Assembly: GCA_016763815.1 (NCBI GenBank)
Contig: JAESTB010000636.1
Location: 1 to 6,913, forward strand
From: Arenicella sp.
GTDB lineage: Bacteria > Pseudomonadota > Gammaproteobacteria > Arenicellales > Arenicellaceae
Length of the DNA: 6,913 bases
Direction of reading: 5' to 3'
The notes under the pieces were generated by a model. It saw only the letters and a program-made list of their open reading frames with translations, ran no database searches and had not been told where the DNA came from. The position numbers and the translations under genes are program-made. Of this stretch, positions 1-6,047 are shown piece after piece. The first letter of the stretch is position 1; every line of letters begins with the position of its first letter.

Positions 1-71
1 CGAGCGAAGCGAGCGGAAAAATCTCAATGTATAATCTTGATCTTTTTAAATACGGTTGCCACTTAGATACT

Positions 72-129
72 TCTCAAGGGGCACCTAGTCTTTCAACTTC
101 GCTCAAGAGCGCGAAGCCTGCCCTTGGGG
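72..129 (+). other. Nested inverted repeats, possible structured RNA (part 1)
   Basis: An outer stem pairs about 72-83 with 119-129. Its core is CAAGGG(G)CA against TGCCCTTG with one bulged G. It encloses a perfect 6-bp stem CTTCGC (97-102) with GCGAAG (111-116). The outermost pairs include T·G wobbles that would pair only in a plus-strand RNA, since the minus-strand equivalents are A·C. No T-run follows on either side, so this is not a canonical terminator. No known RNA family was recognised. The stems could be chance folding in AT-moderate intergenic DNA. Confidence 0.25.
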
Positions 130-140
130 TATGACTGATA

Positions 141-206
141 GAGGCAAAAAAGCTGACGGTCAGATTTCCTCAGAACTAGATCATTGAAACTGTCAGACCA
201 AGCCTC
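141..206 (+). other. Nested inverted repeats, possible structured RNA or weak minus-strand terminator
   Basis: GAGGC (141-145) can pair with GCCTC (202-206). Inside it, CTGACGGT (153-160) pairs with ACTGTCAG (189-196) as an 8-bp stem with one G·T wobble. As a plus-strand RNA this would be a long interrupted hairpin. Read on the minus strand, the inner CTGAC/GTCAG arms are followed directly by a run of six T (151-146), downstream of the ribbon-helix-helix gene. The same bases could therefore be a weak Rho-independent terminator for the SPFH operon, although the loop is long (about 28 nt). Apart from these stems, nothing gene-like is seen in bases 1-269. Confidence 0.25.
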
Positions 207-269
207 GATTTCTACACATAAGCGTTATCAAGCAGTCGGTTATTACCCTACTCTTCTATTTACCCTGCT

Positions 270-455
270 CTACTTAAGTTCTTCGACCTCAGTAATAACT
301 TTCTGAACAATCTTGACGCGACCAGCTTTAACTAAAGCGTCACGCAACACATATTCGATTTGTTGATTTACGCTTCTCAGGTCGTCGTCAGCCCAGCGTT
401 GCAGGGCGGCCAGCACGTCTTGATTAATACGCAGCGGATATGCTTTTTTTGCCAT
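270..455 (-). CDS. Small ribbon-helix-helix (Arc/MetJ-type) DNA-binding protein
   Basis: This 61-residue protein is predicted to be a cytoplasmic dimeric DNA-binding protein and probable transcriptional regulator. It has the ribbon-helix-helix order: a basic N-terminus with a short strand (residues 2-10, AKKAYPLRI), helix A (about 12-25, with LQRWADDD), a turn at L26-R27-S28-V29-N30, and helix B (about 30-44, QQIEYVLRDALVKAG). A charged tail follows (46-61). I chose the ATG at 455. An in-frame TTG at 461 lies only 4 nt after the GAGG Shine-Dalgarno-like sequence, whereas the ATG lies 10 nt after it. The gene starts 25 bp after the SPFH stop codon, so the pair is probably one transcript and may be translationally coupled. 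From memory, SPFH genes in several bacterial groups are followed by such a short Arc-like gene. I infer that it autoregulates the operon through the tandem repeats at 1395-1416. Similar folds occur in antitoxins, but no toxin gene is adjacent. Confidence 0.85.
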   Translation of the reverse strand: MAKKAYPLRINQDVLAALQRWADDDLRSVNQQIEYVLRDALVKAGRVKIVQKVITEVEELK

Positions 456-480
456 GAGCAATATGCCTCAGTTTACCGGC

Positions 481-1371
481 CTAATAAATTGTACCGGCAT
501 TAACCACCGGGTGAACTTGCTGCTCACCACAAATAACCACTAGTAGGTTACTCACCATGCTCGCTTTTCGTTCGTCATCAAGCTCAAAGTCGTGATCTTC
601 AGTTAATCTCTTTAGCGCATCGGTAACTATTTCAACCGCGCCTTGTACAATAATCTTGCGCGCCGACAACACCGCTCCCGCTTGCTGCTTGCGTAACATC
701 GCCTGAGCAATTTCGGTGGCATAGGCGAGGTGGGAAATTCGAGCCTCGATAACTTCGACACCGGCTTTGTTTAACCGTTCTTGAATTTCTTCTTTCATCT
801 TTTCAGCGATTTTCAAAGGGTCAGTTCGGAGCGATAAACCACCCTCCTTGGCAGATTCATAGGGATACTGATTAGCTAAATTGCGCAGCGCCGACTCGCT
901 TTGTATCGTCACAAAGCTCTCAAAATCGTCGACCTCGAAAAATGCTTCCGCTGAATCGGCGACTCTCCATACGACTACGGCCGCTATCTCAATCGGGCTG
1001 CCCGATGCATCATTTACCTTCATTTTGTTGCTTTCGAAATTACGTACTTTCAACGAAATCGGAGTTTTACTAAACAGCAGGGGAATGGTCCACCGCAGCC
1101 CAGCCTGGTGATCCGTGCCAGCATAATTACCGAATAACTGAAAGATTTTGCCTTCGTTGGGTTCGACTTTGTAAAATCCTGCCCAGCTAATTAACGACAA
1201 AACGGCAAGCACTACTAAGCCAATTAATATGGTGAAATTTGGCACGGTATCAGTTTGAACTGCTGAGTGTATGGTCATTAAAGCCATCGCTACTGAGCCT
1301 ACTTGTGTAATCAGTAAAACAATAAAAATACCGTAACCATTAAACGAGAATGAAGATTTTTGTTTGATCAT
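481..1371 (-). CDS. SPFH/band-7 (prohibitin/stomatin-like) membrane protein
   Basis: This is a 296-residue integral membrane protein of the SPFH superfamily, whose members form oligomeric scaffolds in membranes; the substrate or partner of this one is unknown. Two hydrophobic segments (about 14-36 and 46-66) are followed by the SPFH core. The core begins at GFYKVEPNEG (65-74) and includes GLRWTIPLLF (91-100), VRNFES (109-114) and the strand PIEIAAVVVWRV (126-137). Long charged helices follow (about 184-205 and 215-258, with RKQQAGAVLSARK), as in flotillins and stomatins. The C-terminus ends in NAGTIY. The start ATG is preceded by GGA at 8 nt. It is the first gene of a minus-strand pair with the small ribbon-helix-helix gene. 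Two tandem TGATATCA boxes lie 23 bp upstream of the start and probably control it. No NfeD-type partner or FtsH/HflK is adjacent, so HflC/HflK or slipin/NfeD assignments are not supported. Confidence 0.9.
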   Translation of the reverse strand: MIKQKSSFSFNGYGIFIVLLITQVGSVAMALMTIHSAVQTDTVPNFTILIGLVVLAVLSLISWAGFYKVEPNEGKIFQLFGNYAGTDHQAGLRWTIPLLFSKTPISLKVRNFESNKMKVNDASGSPIEIAAVVVWRVADSAEAFFEVDDFESFVTIQSESALRNLANQYPYESAKEGGLSLRTDPLKIAEKMKEEIQERLNKAGVEVIEARISHLAYATEIAQAMLRKQQAGAVLSARKIIVQGAVEIVTDALKRLTEDHDFELDDERKASMVSNLLVVICGEQQVHPVVNAGTIY

Positions 1372-1394
1372 TTGTTTGTTCCATGCTTGTCAAT

Positions 1395-1416
1395 TTTTGA
1401 TATCATTTTGATATCA
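1395..1416. promoter_or_regulatory. Tandem TGATATCA repeats, candidate operator of the SPFH/RHH operon
   Basis: TTTTGATATCA occurs twice back to back (1395-1405 and 1406-1416). Each copy contains the perfect 8-bp palindrome TGATATCA (1398-1405 and 1409-1416), with centres 11 bp apart, about one helical turn. The repeats lie 23 bp upstream of the SPFH start codon, where promoter elements are expected, and about 130 bp upstream of the divergent DsrE gene. Short palindromes at one-turn spacing suit cooperative binding by ribbon-helix-helix dimers, and such a protein is encoded in the operon. The repeats are seen directly. The binding partner and a repressor role are inferred. Confidence 0.6.
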
Positions 1417-1469
1417 CTTACAAATCACATTAGCACATTTATTTTCAGCTCACAAGTGATCCCATCACC

Positions 1470-1500
1470 AACCTGAGGGGCCTACTGCAATTTGCAGGTT
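1470..1500. other. Overlapping inverted repeats in the divergent spacer
   Basis: AACCTG (1470-1475) and CAGGTT (1495-1500) are inverted. Within this span CTGCAA (1485-1490) and TTGCAG (1492-1497) form a second interrupted palindrome around a central T. The two structures overlap and exclude each other as hairpins. They lie about 50 bp upstream of the DsrE start and just upstream of the candidate promoter, so the inner palindrome could be a regulator site. No regulator can be named. Confidence 0.25.
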
Positions 1501-1527
1501 ATTTTTCAGCTACACTATCTCTATAGT
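1499..1527 (+). promoter_or_regulatory. Candidate sigma70-type promoter for the DsrE-like gene
   Basis: A TATAGT -10 hexamer (1522-1527) lies 17 bp downstream of a weak -35 (TTATTT, 1499-1504). Transcription would start near 1534, leaving a short leader of about 15 nt before the ATG at 1549. The -10 is good (5 of 6 consensus positions) but the -35 is poor. Confidence 0.35.
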
Positions 1528-1548
1528 CAACACACTATCGTTTAAACC

Positions 1549-2085
1549 ATGATCAGAATTGCCATTACCGCATCACTACTATTATTGTCAATAGCCTCCA
1601 TTGCCGCGCCTGAAAATTTCAGCAAAGGCCCTGTGTTCAAAGATTATGGCGAAAATACGGCGATCGAGGGCGGGCTGATTAATCCAGAAGCTCAACACTT
1701 TAAAGTAGTCTTTGATATTTCAGATCAAACAACATCGAACGGCCAAAATCGTCAGTTTAATAGCGTCGCTCGTTTCATCAATATGCATGTTCGAGCTGGC
1801 GTACCAAAAGATAATATTGAGATTGCCATGGTGATACACGGCAAGGCCAGCTTTGACCTAATGAACGATAAGGCACATAGTGCTAAATTTGAGAAGCCCA
1901 ATCGCAACACCGAGCTGATCAACCTTTTAACTAAATTTGGAGCCAAGGTGTTCATCTGCGGCCAGTCTGCAAGTTACCATGGAGTAAGCTCCGATCAACT
2001 AAACCCAAACGTAGAAATGTCGCTCTCGGCAATGACGGCGAATGCACTACTTCAACAACGCGGTTACACGCTCAACCCGTTCTAA
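1549..2085 (+). CDS. Exported DsrE family protein
   Basis: This is a 178-residue protein with a signal peptide (basic MIR, hydrophobic core about 4-15, cleavage probably after SIA, residue 19), so it should be periplasmic. The mature part matches the DsrE/DsrF-like alpha/beta fold. The first strand is FKVVFDIS (51-58). The segment QFNSVARFINMHVRAGVP (69-86) is the usual first helix and turn, and IEIAMVIHGKA (90-100) is the second strand. KVFICGQSAS (133-142) carries Cys137 at the position of the conserved family cysteine. DsrE proteins are linked to sulfur trafficking, but exported single-domain members have no settled role, and no sulfur-oxidation genes are visible here. No clear Shine-Dalgarno precedes the ATG; the leader contains the palindrome GTTTAAAC. 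The nuclease gene follows after 26 bp, suggesting co-transcription. Confidence 0.85.
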   Translation: MIRIAITASLLLLSIASIAAPENFSKGPVFKDYGENTAIEGGLINPEAQHFKVVFDISDQTTSNGQNRQFNSVARFINMHVRAGVPKDNIEIAMVIHGKASFDLMNDKAHSAKFEKPNRNTELINLLTKFGAKVFICGQSASYHGVSSDQLNPNVEMSLSAMTANALLQQRGYTLNPF

Positions 2086-2111
2086 ACTTAATAGTTAGCT
2101 AGCCTGAAAAT

Positions 2112-2846
2112 ATGTTTCAAATCATTATCCTTTTCTCGCTTCTTGGCTTTCAAGTGCTGCTGAGTAATACCGTACTAGCCGCCTCGATTGAAGGCCCGGT
2201 AACTCACTATATTGATGGCGACTCAATTAAAATATGGAAGCAGTCAATACGACTGATAGACATCGATACGCCTGAAGTGGCTCAAGATTGTATTAACTCA
2301 CGCGGTAAGGTCTACGCCTGTGGCATTGAGGCCAGTAACGCTTTAAAACGAATAATCGCCAAACAGCAAGTAAGGTGTGTTGGTGATCAAGTAGATCGCT
2401 ACAAACGATTACTGGCGACTTGCTATGCTGGTGCAGTGAATATCAACCGAGAGTTGATATTACAAGGCTGGGCGATTAACTACCGTACTAGCGAAAAATA
2501 CATCAATGAGCAAGGTGTTGCTAAAGCCCGCAACAAAGGCCTATGGGCAGGTGAGTTTTTGGAGCCCTATAAATTCAGACAACGTTCTAAAGGTTTTGAC
2601 CCGAAAGCAGAGCAATCGAATAGCTATGCGCCAAGCGCTAGCGATCAATTAAGTGCTATTAATCAAACAGCCGCTAATACGGCCTGCAATATAAAAGGTA
2701 ATATCAGCACTAGCGGTCGTATTTACCACACGCCTTGGGGCTCACGCTCGTACACAAAGACCCGCATCAATGTCAGCGCCGGCGAGCGTTGGTTTTGTAG
2801 CGAAGACGAAGCAGAAAAAGCCGGTTGGCGTGCAGCCAAACGCTAG
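2112..2846 (+). CDS. Secreted thermonuclease (SNase-like) family protein with C-terminal Cys/Trp module
   Basis: This is a 244-residue exported nuclease-family protein. A signal peptide (1-23, ending TVLA or VLAA) precedes an SNase-like OB-fold domain (about 26-155). Staphylococcal nuclease catalytic positions are all represented: Asp37 in DGDS (35-38), Arg47 and Glu55 in the RLIDIDTPE segment (47-55), and Arg99 in DRYKRLLA (95-102). The enzyme should therefore be a calcium-dependent phosphodiesterase active outside the cytoplasm. Four cysteines lie in the catalytic domain (60, 70, 89, 104). A Ser/Asn/Gln/Ala-rich linker (about 163-190) leads to a C-terminal module (192-240). This begins CNIKGNIS and contains GRIYHTPWG, GERWFCSE and AGWR, with Cys192 and Cys229. 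The module resembles the short C-terminal domain of other proteobacterial thermonuclease-family proteins, where its role is unclear. The gene lies 26 bp after the DsrE stop and has only a weak ribosome binding site. Confidence 0.88.
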   Translation: MFQIIILFSLLGFQVLLSNTVLAASIEGPVTHYIDGDSIKIWKQSIRLIDIDTPEVAQDCINSRGKVYACGIEASNALKRIIAKQQVRCVGDQVDRYKRLLATCYAGAVNINRELILQGWAINYRTSEKYINEQGVAKARNKGLWAGEFLEPYKFRQRSKGFDPKAEQSNSYAPSASDQLSAINQTAANTACNIKGNISTSGRIYHTPWGSRSYTKTRINVSAGERWFCSEDEAEKAGWRAAKR

Positions 2847-2856
2847 CGAGATGCGA

Positions 2857-2877
2857 GCTAAGCCTAGACAGTTTAGC
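2857..2877 (+). terminator. Hairpin after the thermonuclease gene
   Basis: GCTAAGC (2857-2863) pairs with GTTTAGC (2871-2877), giving 7 bp including one G·T wobble around a 7-nt loop, 10 bp after the nuclease stop codon. No T-run follows, so it is not a canonical Rho-independent terminator. It could be a 3' stabilising or attenuating hairpin between the first two genes and the peptidase. Confidence 0.25.
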
Positions 2878-2944
2878 CTGCACTGAGACCGCTATTAACC
2901 AAATAGCCCTTGCATTGGCCGCTGGAAGCGTTAAAAATCGTCGA

Positions 2945-2973
2945 TTGATTCTTCTCGAAAAGATGGATATTAA
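2945..2973 (+). promoter_or_regulatory. Candidate promoter abutting the S9 peptidase start
   Basis: TTGATT (2945-2950) and TATTAA (2968-2973) are separated by exactly 17 bp, each with four matches to the sigma70 consensus. Transcription would begin at or next to the ATG at 2979, implying a nearly leaderless mRNA. This is unusual, so the match may be chance. The 132-bp gap after the nuclease does make an independent promoter plausible. Confidence 0.25.
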
Positions 2974-2978
2974 ACAAG

Positions 2979-4991
2979 ATGACCCAAAACAAACGCCCGT
3001 TCAAGTATATCGCTCTGCTGTTGATAGGCTTTTTAACTACCGAGACACTAATAGCGCAAACTGCACCATCAGAGATTCCGCTGCTCGATTTCGTTAAACG
3101 TAGTGACTACTTAGACATTAAAATATCTCCTGATGGCAAGCATGCTGCTGCGCGTATTCGAGAGAACGATGCGGTATATATGTTCTTCACACGACTGAGT
3201 GATGGTGAATTGATCGGCGGCGTGCGCCCTGGCAGTGAAAATGAAGTTGCCAGCATGCACTGGGCGAGCAATAAACGCATAATTTATACCTTTGCAGAAA
3301 AAAGATCCGGCTATGATGCGGCCATACCTACTGGGGAACTATTCGGCACTGATATCGACAATAAGTCTAATAAGATGCTTGCTGGGTTCCGCGCCAGTGA
3401 TAGGAAAGTTGGCAGTAAAATGGTGTCCAAAAAAGACGCTTATGCGACTCACCAGCTACTTCACGTATTGCCCAACGATAAAAAAAATGTACTTATAATC
3501 GAATACCCATGGTCGCAATCTAGTGGTGGATGGTACGACAGACGTGAAAAGTTCCCTGTGGTTAGCAAGATGAACGTCGTAACTGGCCGAAAAACTCGCA
3601 GTGAAACTATCCCATATCGCGGCGCTCGAGTATTTGCTAACAACGATGGTGTCGTAACCCTCGCTACATGGTCGGATGATTCAGTATCACGAAAAGCCGT
3701 TTACCGAGAATCTAAAGACCAGCCTTGGGAAGATATTTCATCATCGCTTGATACAGAAAATAGCTCACTAACACCGGTTAGCATTAATAAAGACGGTAGT
3801 AAGATTTATCTTACCGGCGCGGTTGGCGAAAAAAAAATACGCAGCTTATTCGAACTTGAACTCGCGAGTAAAAAAGTATCACGCGTTTTTGATAACAGGT
3901 TTGAATTAGATTTTTGGAAAAATGACCTAAACGGCGAGCCAGTCGTGGGCACCTCCTACCCTGGGCTCCACCGCTATAGCTATTCATTGACAAATGCGGA
4001 TTCAGCGCTGTTAAAACAGCATAAAAAATTGCAAAAAGCATTTGCTGGGCAAGAGGTTCAAATACAGACCTACAGTCATGATGGAAAACGACTAATACTC
4101 AAGGTAAGTAGCGGCACCAACCCCGGCGAGTACTATTTATACAATACGGAGACTAACAAAGCCGACTTCCTGTGGGCTAATTACTCGTGGATAGACCCTC
4201 GCACTTTGGCCTCGGTTAAGCCTATTTCGCTGAATGCTAGAGATGGGCAAGAGCTCCACGGCTACTTGACCGTACCCAAAGAGGGCCATAAAAACAACAA
4301 TGCCTTGGTCGTGTTACCGCATGGCGGACCACATGGCGTACGCGACTACCCTGATTACAACTCAGAAGTTCAAATACTTGCAAATAGGGGCTATAGCGTT
4401 CTGCAGATTAACTTTAGAGGCAGCGATGGATACGGCAAGCACTTTGAACAAGCCGGATACCGAAAATGGGGTAAAGTGATGGTAGACGATGTTCTAGATG
4501 CGACTCAGTGGGCAATTGAAAAAGGTGTTGCAGACAAAGATCGCGTCTGTATTTATGGTGCCAGTTACGGCGGATACTCGGCTTTAATGTCGGCCGTTAA
4601 AGCGCCCGATTTATATAAATGCACGATTGGCTATGTTGGTGTTTATGACTTAGAGGCGATGAAAACCAAAGGTGATATCCCCATTGGCTTTCGGGGGCGT
4701 AGTTACTTGGAAAAAGTTCTTGGTTCCGATACAGCAGACCCTAAAGCTCAATCGCCATTGACTCACGCAGCCAAAATCAAGGCTAAAGTAATGCTAATTC
4801 ATGGCGATGAAGACCGCCGCGTACCAAGTTATCACTCTAAAAAGATGCGCTCAGCATTGAAAAAAGCCGGTAATCCAGCCGAGTGGCTTTACCTGGCTGA
4901 CGCCGGTCATGGCGCCTTCAGCGTTGAAAATAGAAGCGAAGTTTATCAGCGTGTGCTCAAGTTCTTGGATGAAAATATTGGTGGCCGCTAA
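2979..4991 (+). CDS. Exported S9 family (prolyl oligopeptidase-like) serine peptidase
   Basis: This is a 670-residue serine peptidase of the S9 family (DAP2/acylaminoacyl-peptidase-like group), expected to cleave short peptides in the periplasm. A signal peptide (basic NKRPFK, hydrophobic core 10-19, cleavage likely after LIA at residue 26) precedes a beta-propeller region (about 32-400). The propeller opens with IPLLDFVKRSDY and ISPDGKHAA. The C-terminal alpha/beta hydrolase domain (about 410-670) has HGGPHG from His448, near the oxyanion region. The full triad is present: Ser529 in GASYGG, Asp612 in HGDEDRRVP and His644 in DAGHGAF. The length is normal for the family and all catalytic residues are intact. 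I use the ATG at 2979 because it directly begins the signal peptide; the ATG at 2964 is in another frame. Substrate specificity cannot be read from the sequence. The gene may be read with the two upstream genes or from its own promoter. Confidence 0.93.
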   Translation: MTQNKRPFKYIALLLIGFLTTETLIAQTAPSEIPLLDFVKRSDYLDIKISPDGKHAAARIRENDAVYMFFTRLSDGELIGGVRPGSENEVASMHWASNKRIIYTFAEKRSGYDAAIPTGELFGTDIDNKSNKMLAGFRASDRKVGSKMVSKKDAYATHQLLHVLPNDKKNVLIIEYPWSQSSGGWYDRREKFPVVSKMNVVTGRKTRSETIPYRGARVFANNDGVVTLATWSDDSVSRKAVYRESKDQPWEDISSSLDTENSSLTPVSINKDGSKIYLTGAVGEKKIRSLFELELASKKVSRVFDNRFELDFWKNDLNGEPVVGTSYPGLHRYSYSLTNADSALLKQHKKLQKAFAGQEVQIQTYSHDGKRLILKVSSGTNPGEYYLYNTETNKADFLWANYSWIDPRTLASVKPISLNARDGQELHGYLTVPKEGHKNNNALVVLPHGGPHGVRDYPDYNSEVQILANRGYSVLQINFRGSDGYGKHFEQAGYRKWGKVMVDDVLDATQWAIEKGVADKDRVCIYGASYGGYSALMSAVKAPDLYKCTIGYVGVYDLEAMKTKGDIPIGFRGRSYLEKVLGSDTADPKAQSPLTHAAKIKAKVMLIHGDEDRRVPSYHSKKMRSALKKAGNPAEWLYLADAGHGAFSVENRSEVYQRVLKFLDENIGGR

Positions 4992-4997
4992 CACTGA

Positions 4998-5026
4998 GTG
5001 ATCGTTAAAGACCGCTTAGCGATCAC
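4998..5026. terminator. Strong hairpin between convergent genes
   Basis: GTGATCGTTAA (4998-5008) pairs with TTAGCGATCAC (5016-5026). This gives 11 bp with one T·G wobble, the outer 7 bp perfect, around a 7-nt loop. It starts 7 nt after the peptidase stop codon, in the 65-bp gap facing the EamA gene on the other strand. Neither side has an immediate T-run; on the plus strand a TTTT occurs only about 12 nt later. A bidirectional terminator or 3'-end stabiliser is likely from position, but not canonical. Confidence 0.45.
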
Positions 5027-5056
5027 AGATGCCGAGCTTTTGAAGTAAGCCTAGAG

Positions 5057-6016
5057 CTAATCCTCTTCTTCAGATTTTGCCGACTTCATCATCGGTGCGC
5101 CAACCATACGTGCATTACGTGTATTTAAGTTAGCCTGCACCTTGGAAACAGCGTGCTCACGCCAAACAATCGCGACTCCCGACAATACGGTAATGAGTGA
5201 CCCAATGACGACCCATTTATCGATTGATTCGTCAAAAAATACATAGCCGAATAAAATCGCCCAAATTATCTGACTGTATTGCATCGGCCCGACATAGGCC
5301 GCCGGAGCCATTTTAAAGCCTCTTAACACGGAGTATTGTCCGAGCAAGCCCAGTGCGCCAATTAGAAACATTAACCCCAAATCGATTAGCGGCATCGGCT
5401 TATAAACAAAATACAGCGCACTACCGGAAACAATTATGGTCGCGAGCAGCGGAAATAAAATCATCGTCGCCATATTTTCACTGGCACTGATTTTACGCGA
5501 TATAACGGCGGTTACACCGCTGCAAAAGGCCGCCGCGAGCGCCGCGAAGTGACCCAATTCGAGACTTTCGACCGATGGCCGTAAGACAATAATAACGCCG
5601 ACCAACCCCATTGTAATAGCAAACCATCTGGCTAACGCAATCTGTTCACCTAAAAACCAGATGGCTAGCACCGAAATTATCAATGGAGTACAAAATAAAA
5701 GCACATAAGCTTCAACCATTGGCAGGGTTGAGAATGCATAAAACCCGAAACATAGTGCGCCAACGTGTAAGAACGCGCGAGTCACTAATAATAACGGATT
5801 TGCGGGTGACATCGATTGCGGCTTATTTTCGACAATCCGCGCAATCGAGAACGGCACGTAACTGAATAGCATGGCGAAGAATACAATTTGAAAAACGTGG
5901 TAGCCCTGTAGCGATTTCACCACCGCATCGTGGGTCGAATAAATGGCAAAGCCAAATAATGCGAACGCCAAGCCGAAGGGAATGCTGGCGGAATGGTCTT
6001 GATCTTGCTTAGACAT
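5057..6016 (-). CDS. EamA/DMT superfamily permease
   Basis: This is a 319-residue inner-membrane transporter of the drug/metabolite transporter superfamily, with about ten predicted membrane helices arranged as two EamA repeats. The first repeat runs about 13-147 and ends in PLIISVLAIWFLGEQ (111-125) followed by GLVGVIIVLRP. The second runs about 155-287 and ends in MQYSQIIWAILFGYVFFDE (245-263) followed by GSLITVLSGVAIVWRE. Both repeats show the family's closing pattern of a helix, a short acidic (GE or DE) loop, then a glycine-rich helix. The C-terminal tail (about 288-319) is hydrophilic and ends SEEED, presumably in the cytoplasm. AGG lies 9 nt before the ATG. Family members export amino acids, nucleotides or other metabolites; nothing here fixes the substrate. 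The oxidoreductase gene lies upstream on the same strand, 103 bp away, so co-transcription is possible but uncertain. Confidence 0.92.
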   Translation of the reverse strand: MSKQDQDHSASIPFGLAFALFGFAIYSTHDAVVKSLQGYHVFQIVFFAMLFSYVPFSIARIVENKPQSMSPANPLLLVTRAFLHVGALCFGFYAFSTLPMVEAYVLLFCTPLIISVLAIWFLGEQIALARWFAITMGLVGVIIVLRPSVESLELGHFAALAAAFCSGVTAVISRKISASENMATMILFPLLATIIVSGSALYFVYKPMPLIDLGLMFLIGALGLLGQYSVLRGFKMAPAAYVGPMQYSQIIWAILFGYVFFDESIDKWVVIGSLITVLSGVAIVWREHAVSKVQANLNTRNARMVGAPMMKSAKSEEED

Positions 6017-6047
6017 AATTTATTGCCTGAAACGGTTCCGGTATAGT

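Noticed and set aside
1..16. GC-rich CGAGCG-AAG-CGAGCG repeat at the left edge
   Set aside because: It is cut by the window edge and too short to assign to a repeat family or gene end.
27..134. 35-codon plus-strand open frame (MYNLDLFKYG...)
   Set aside because: It is short, without a ribosome binding site or known relatives, and coincides with the stem-forming region; coding is not supported.
270..455. Toxin-antitoxin antitoxin
   Set aside because: The ribbon-helix-helix fold is compatible, but no toxin-sized gene is adjacent; the partner is an SPFH membrane protein.
881..1111. 76-codon plus-strand open frame
   Set aside because: It lies antisense inside the SPFH gene and shows no recognisable domain; the SPFH frame is clearly the coding one.
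1388..1393. TTGACA on the minus strand as a -35 box for the SPFH gene
   Set aside because: It is a perfect hexamer, but only 16 bp separate it from the start codon, so the -10 would fall inside the gene.
1752..1955. 67-codon minus-strand open frame
   Set aside because: It is antisense to the DsrE-like gene, with no family features.
2825..3097. 90-codon plus-strand open frame spanning the gap before the peptidase
   Set aside because: It overlaps the nuclease end and the peptidase signal peptide in another frame and has no recognisable domain or good ribosome binding site. The peptidase frame is the real gene.
3292..4041. Three short open frames on both strands (3292-3498, 3461-3643, 3811-4041)
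   Set aside because: All lie inside the S9 peptidase gene in other frames and look like shadows.
2859..5055. TAAGCCTAGA repeated at 2859-2868 and 5046-5055
   Set aside because: A 10-bp direct repeat in two intergenic gaps about 2.2 kb apart may flank the peptidase gene, but there are no terminal inverted repeats or transposase, and it is too short to exclude chance.
5683..5865. 60-codon plus-strand open frame
   Set aside because: It is antisense inside the EamA permease gene; its composition reflects the opposite strand.
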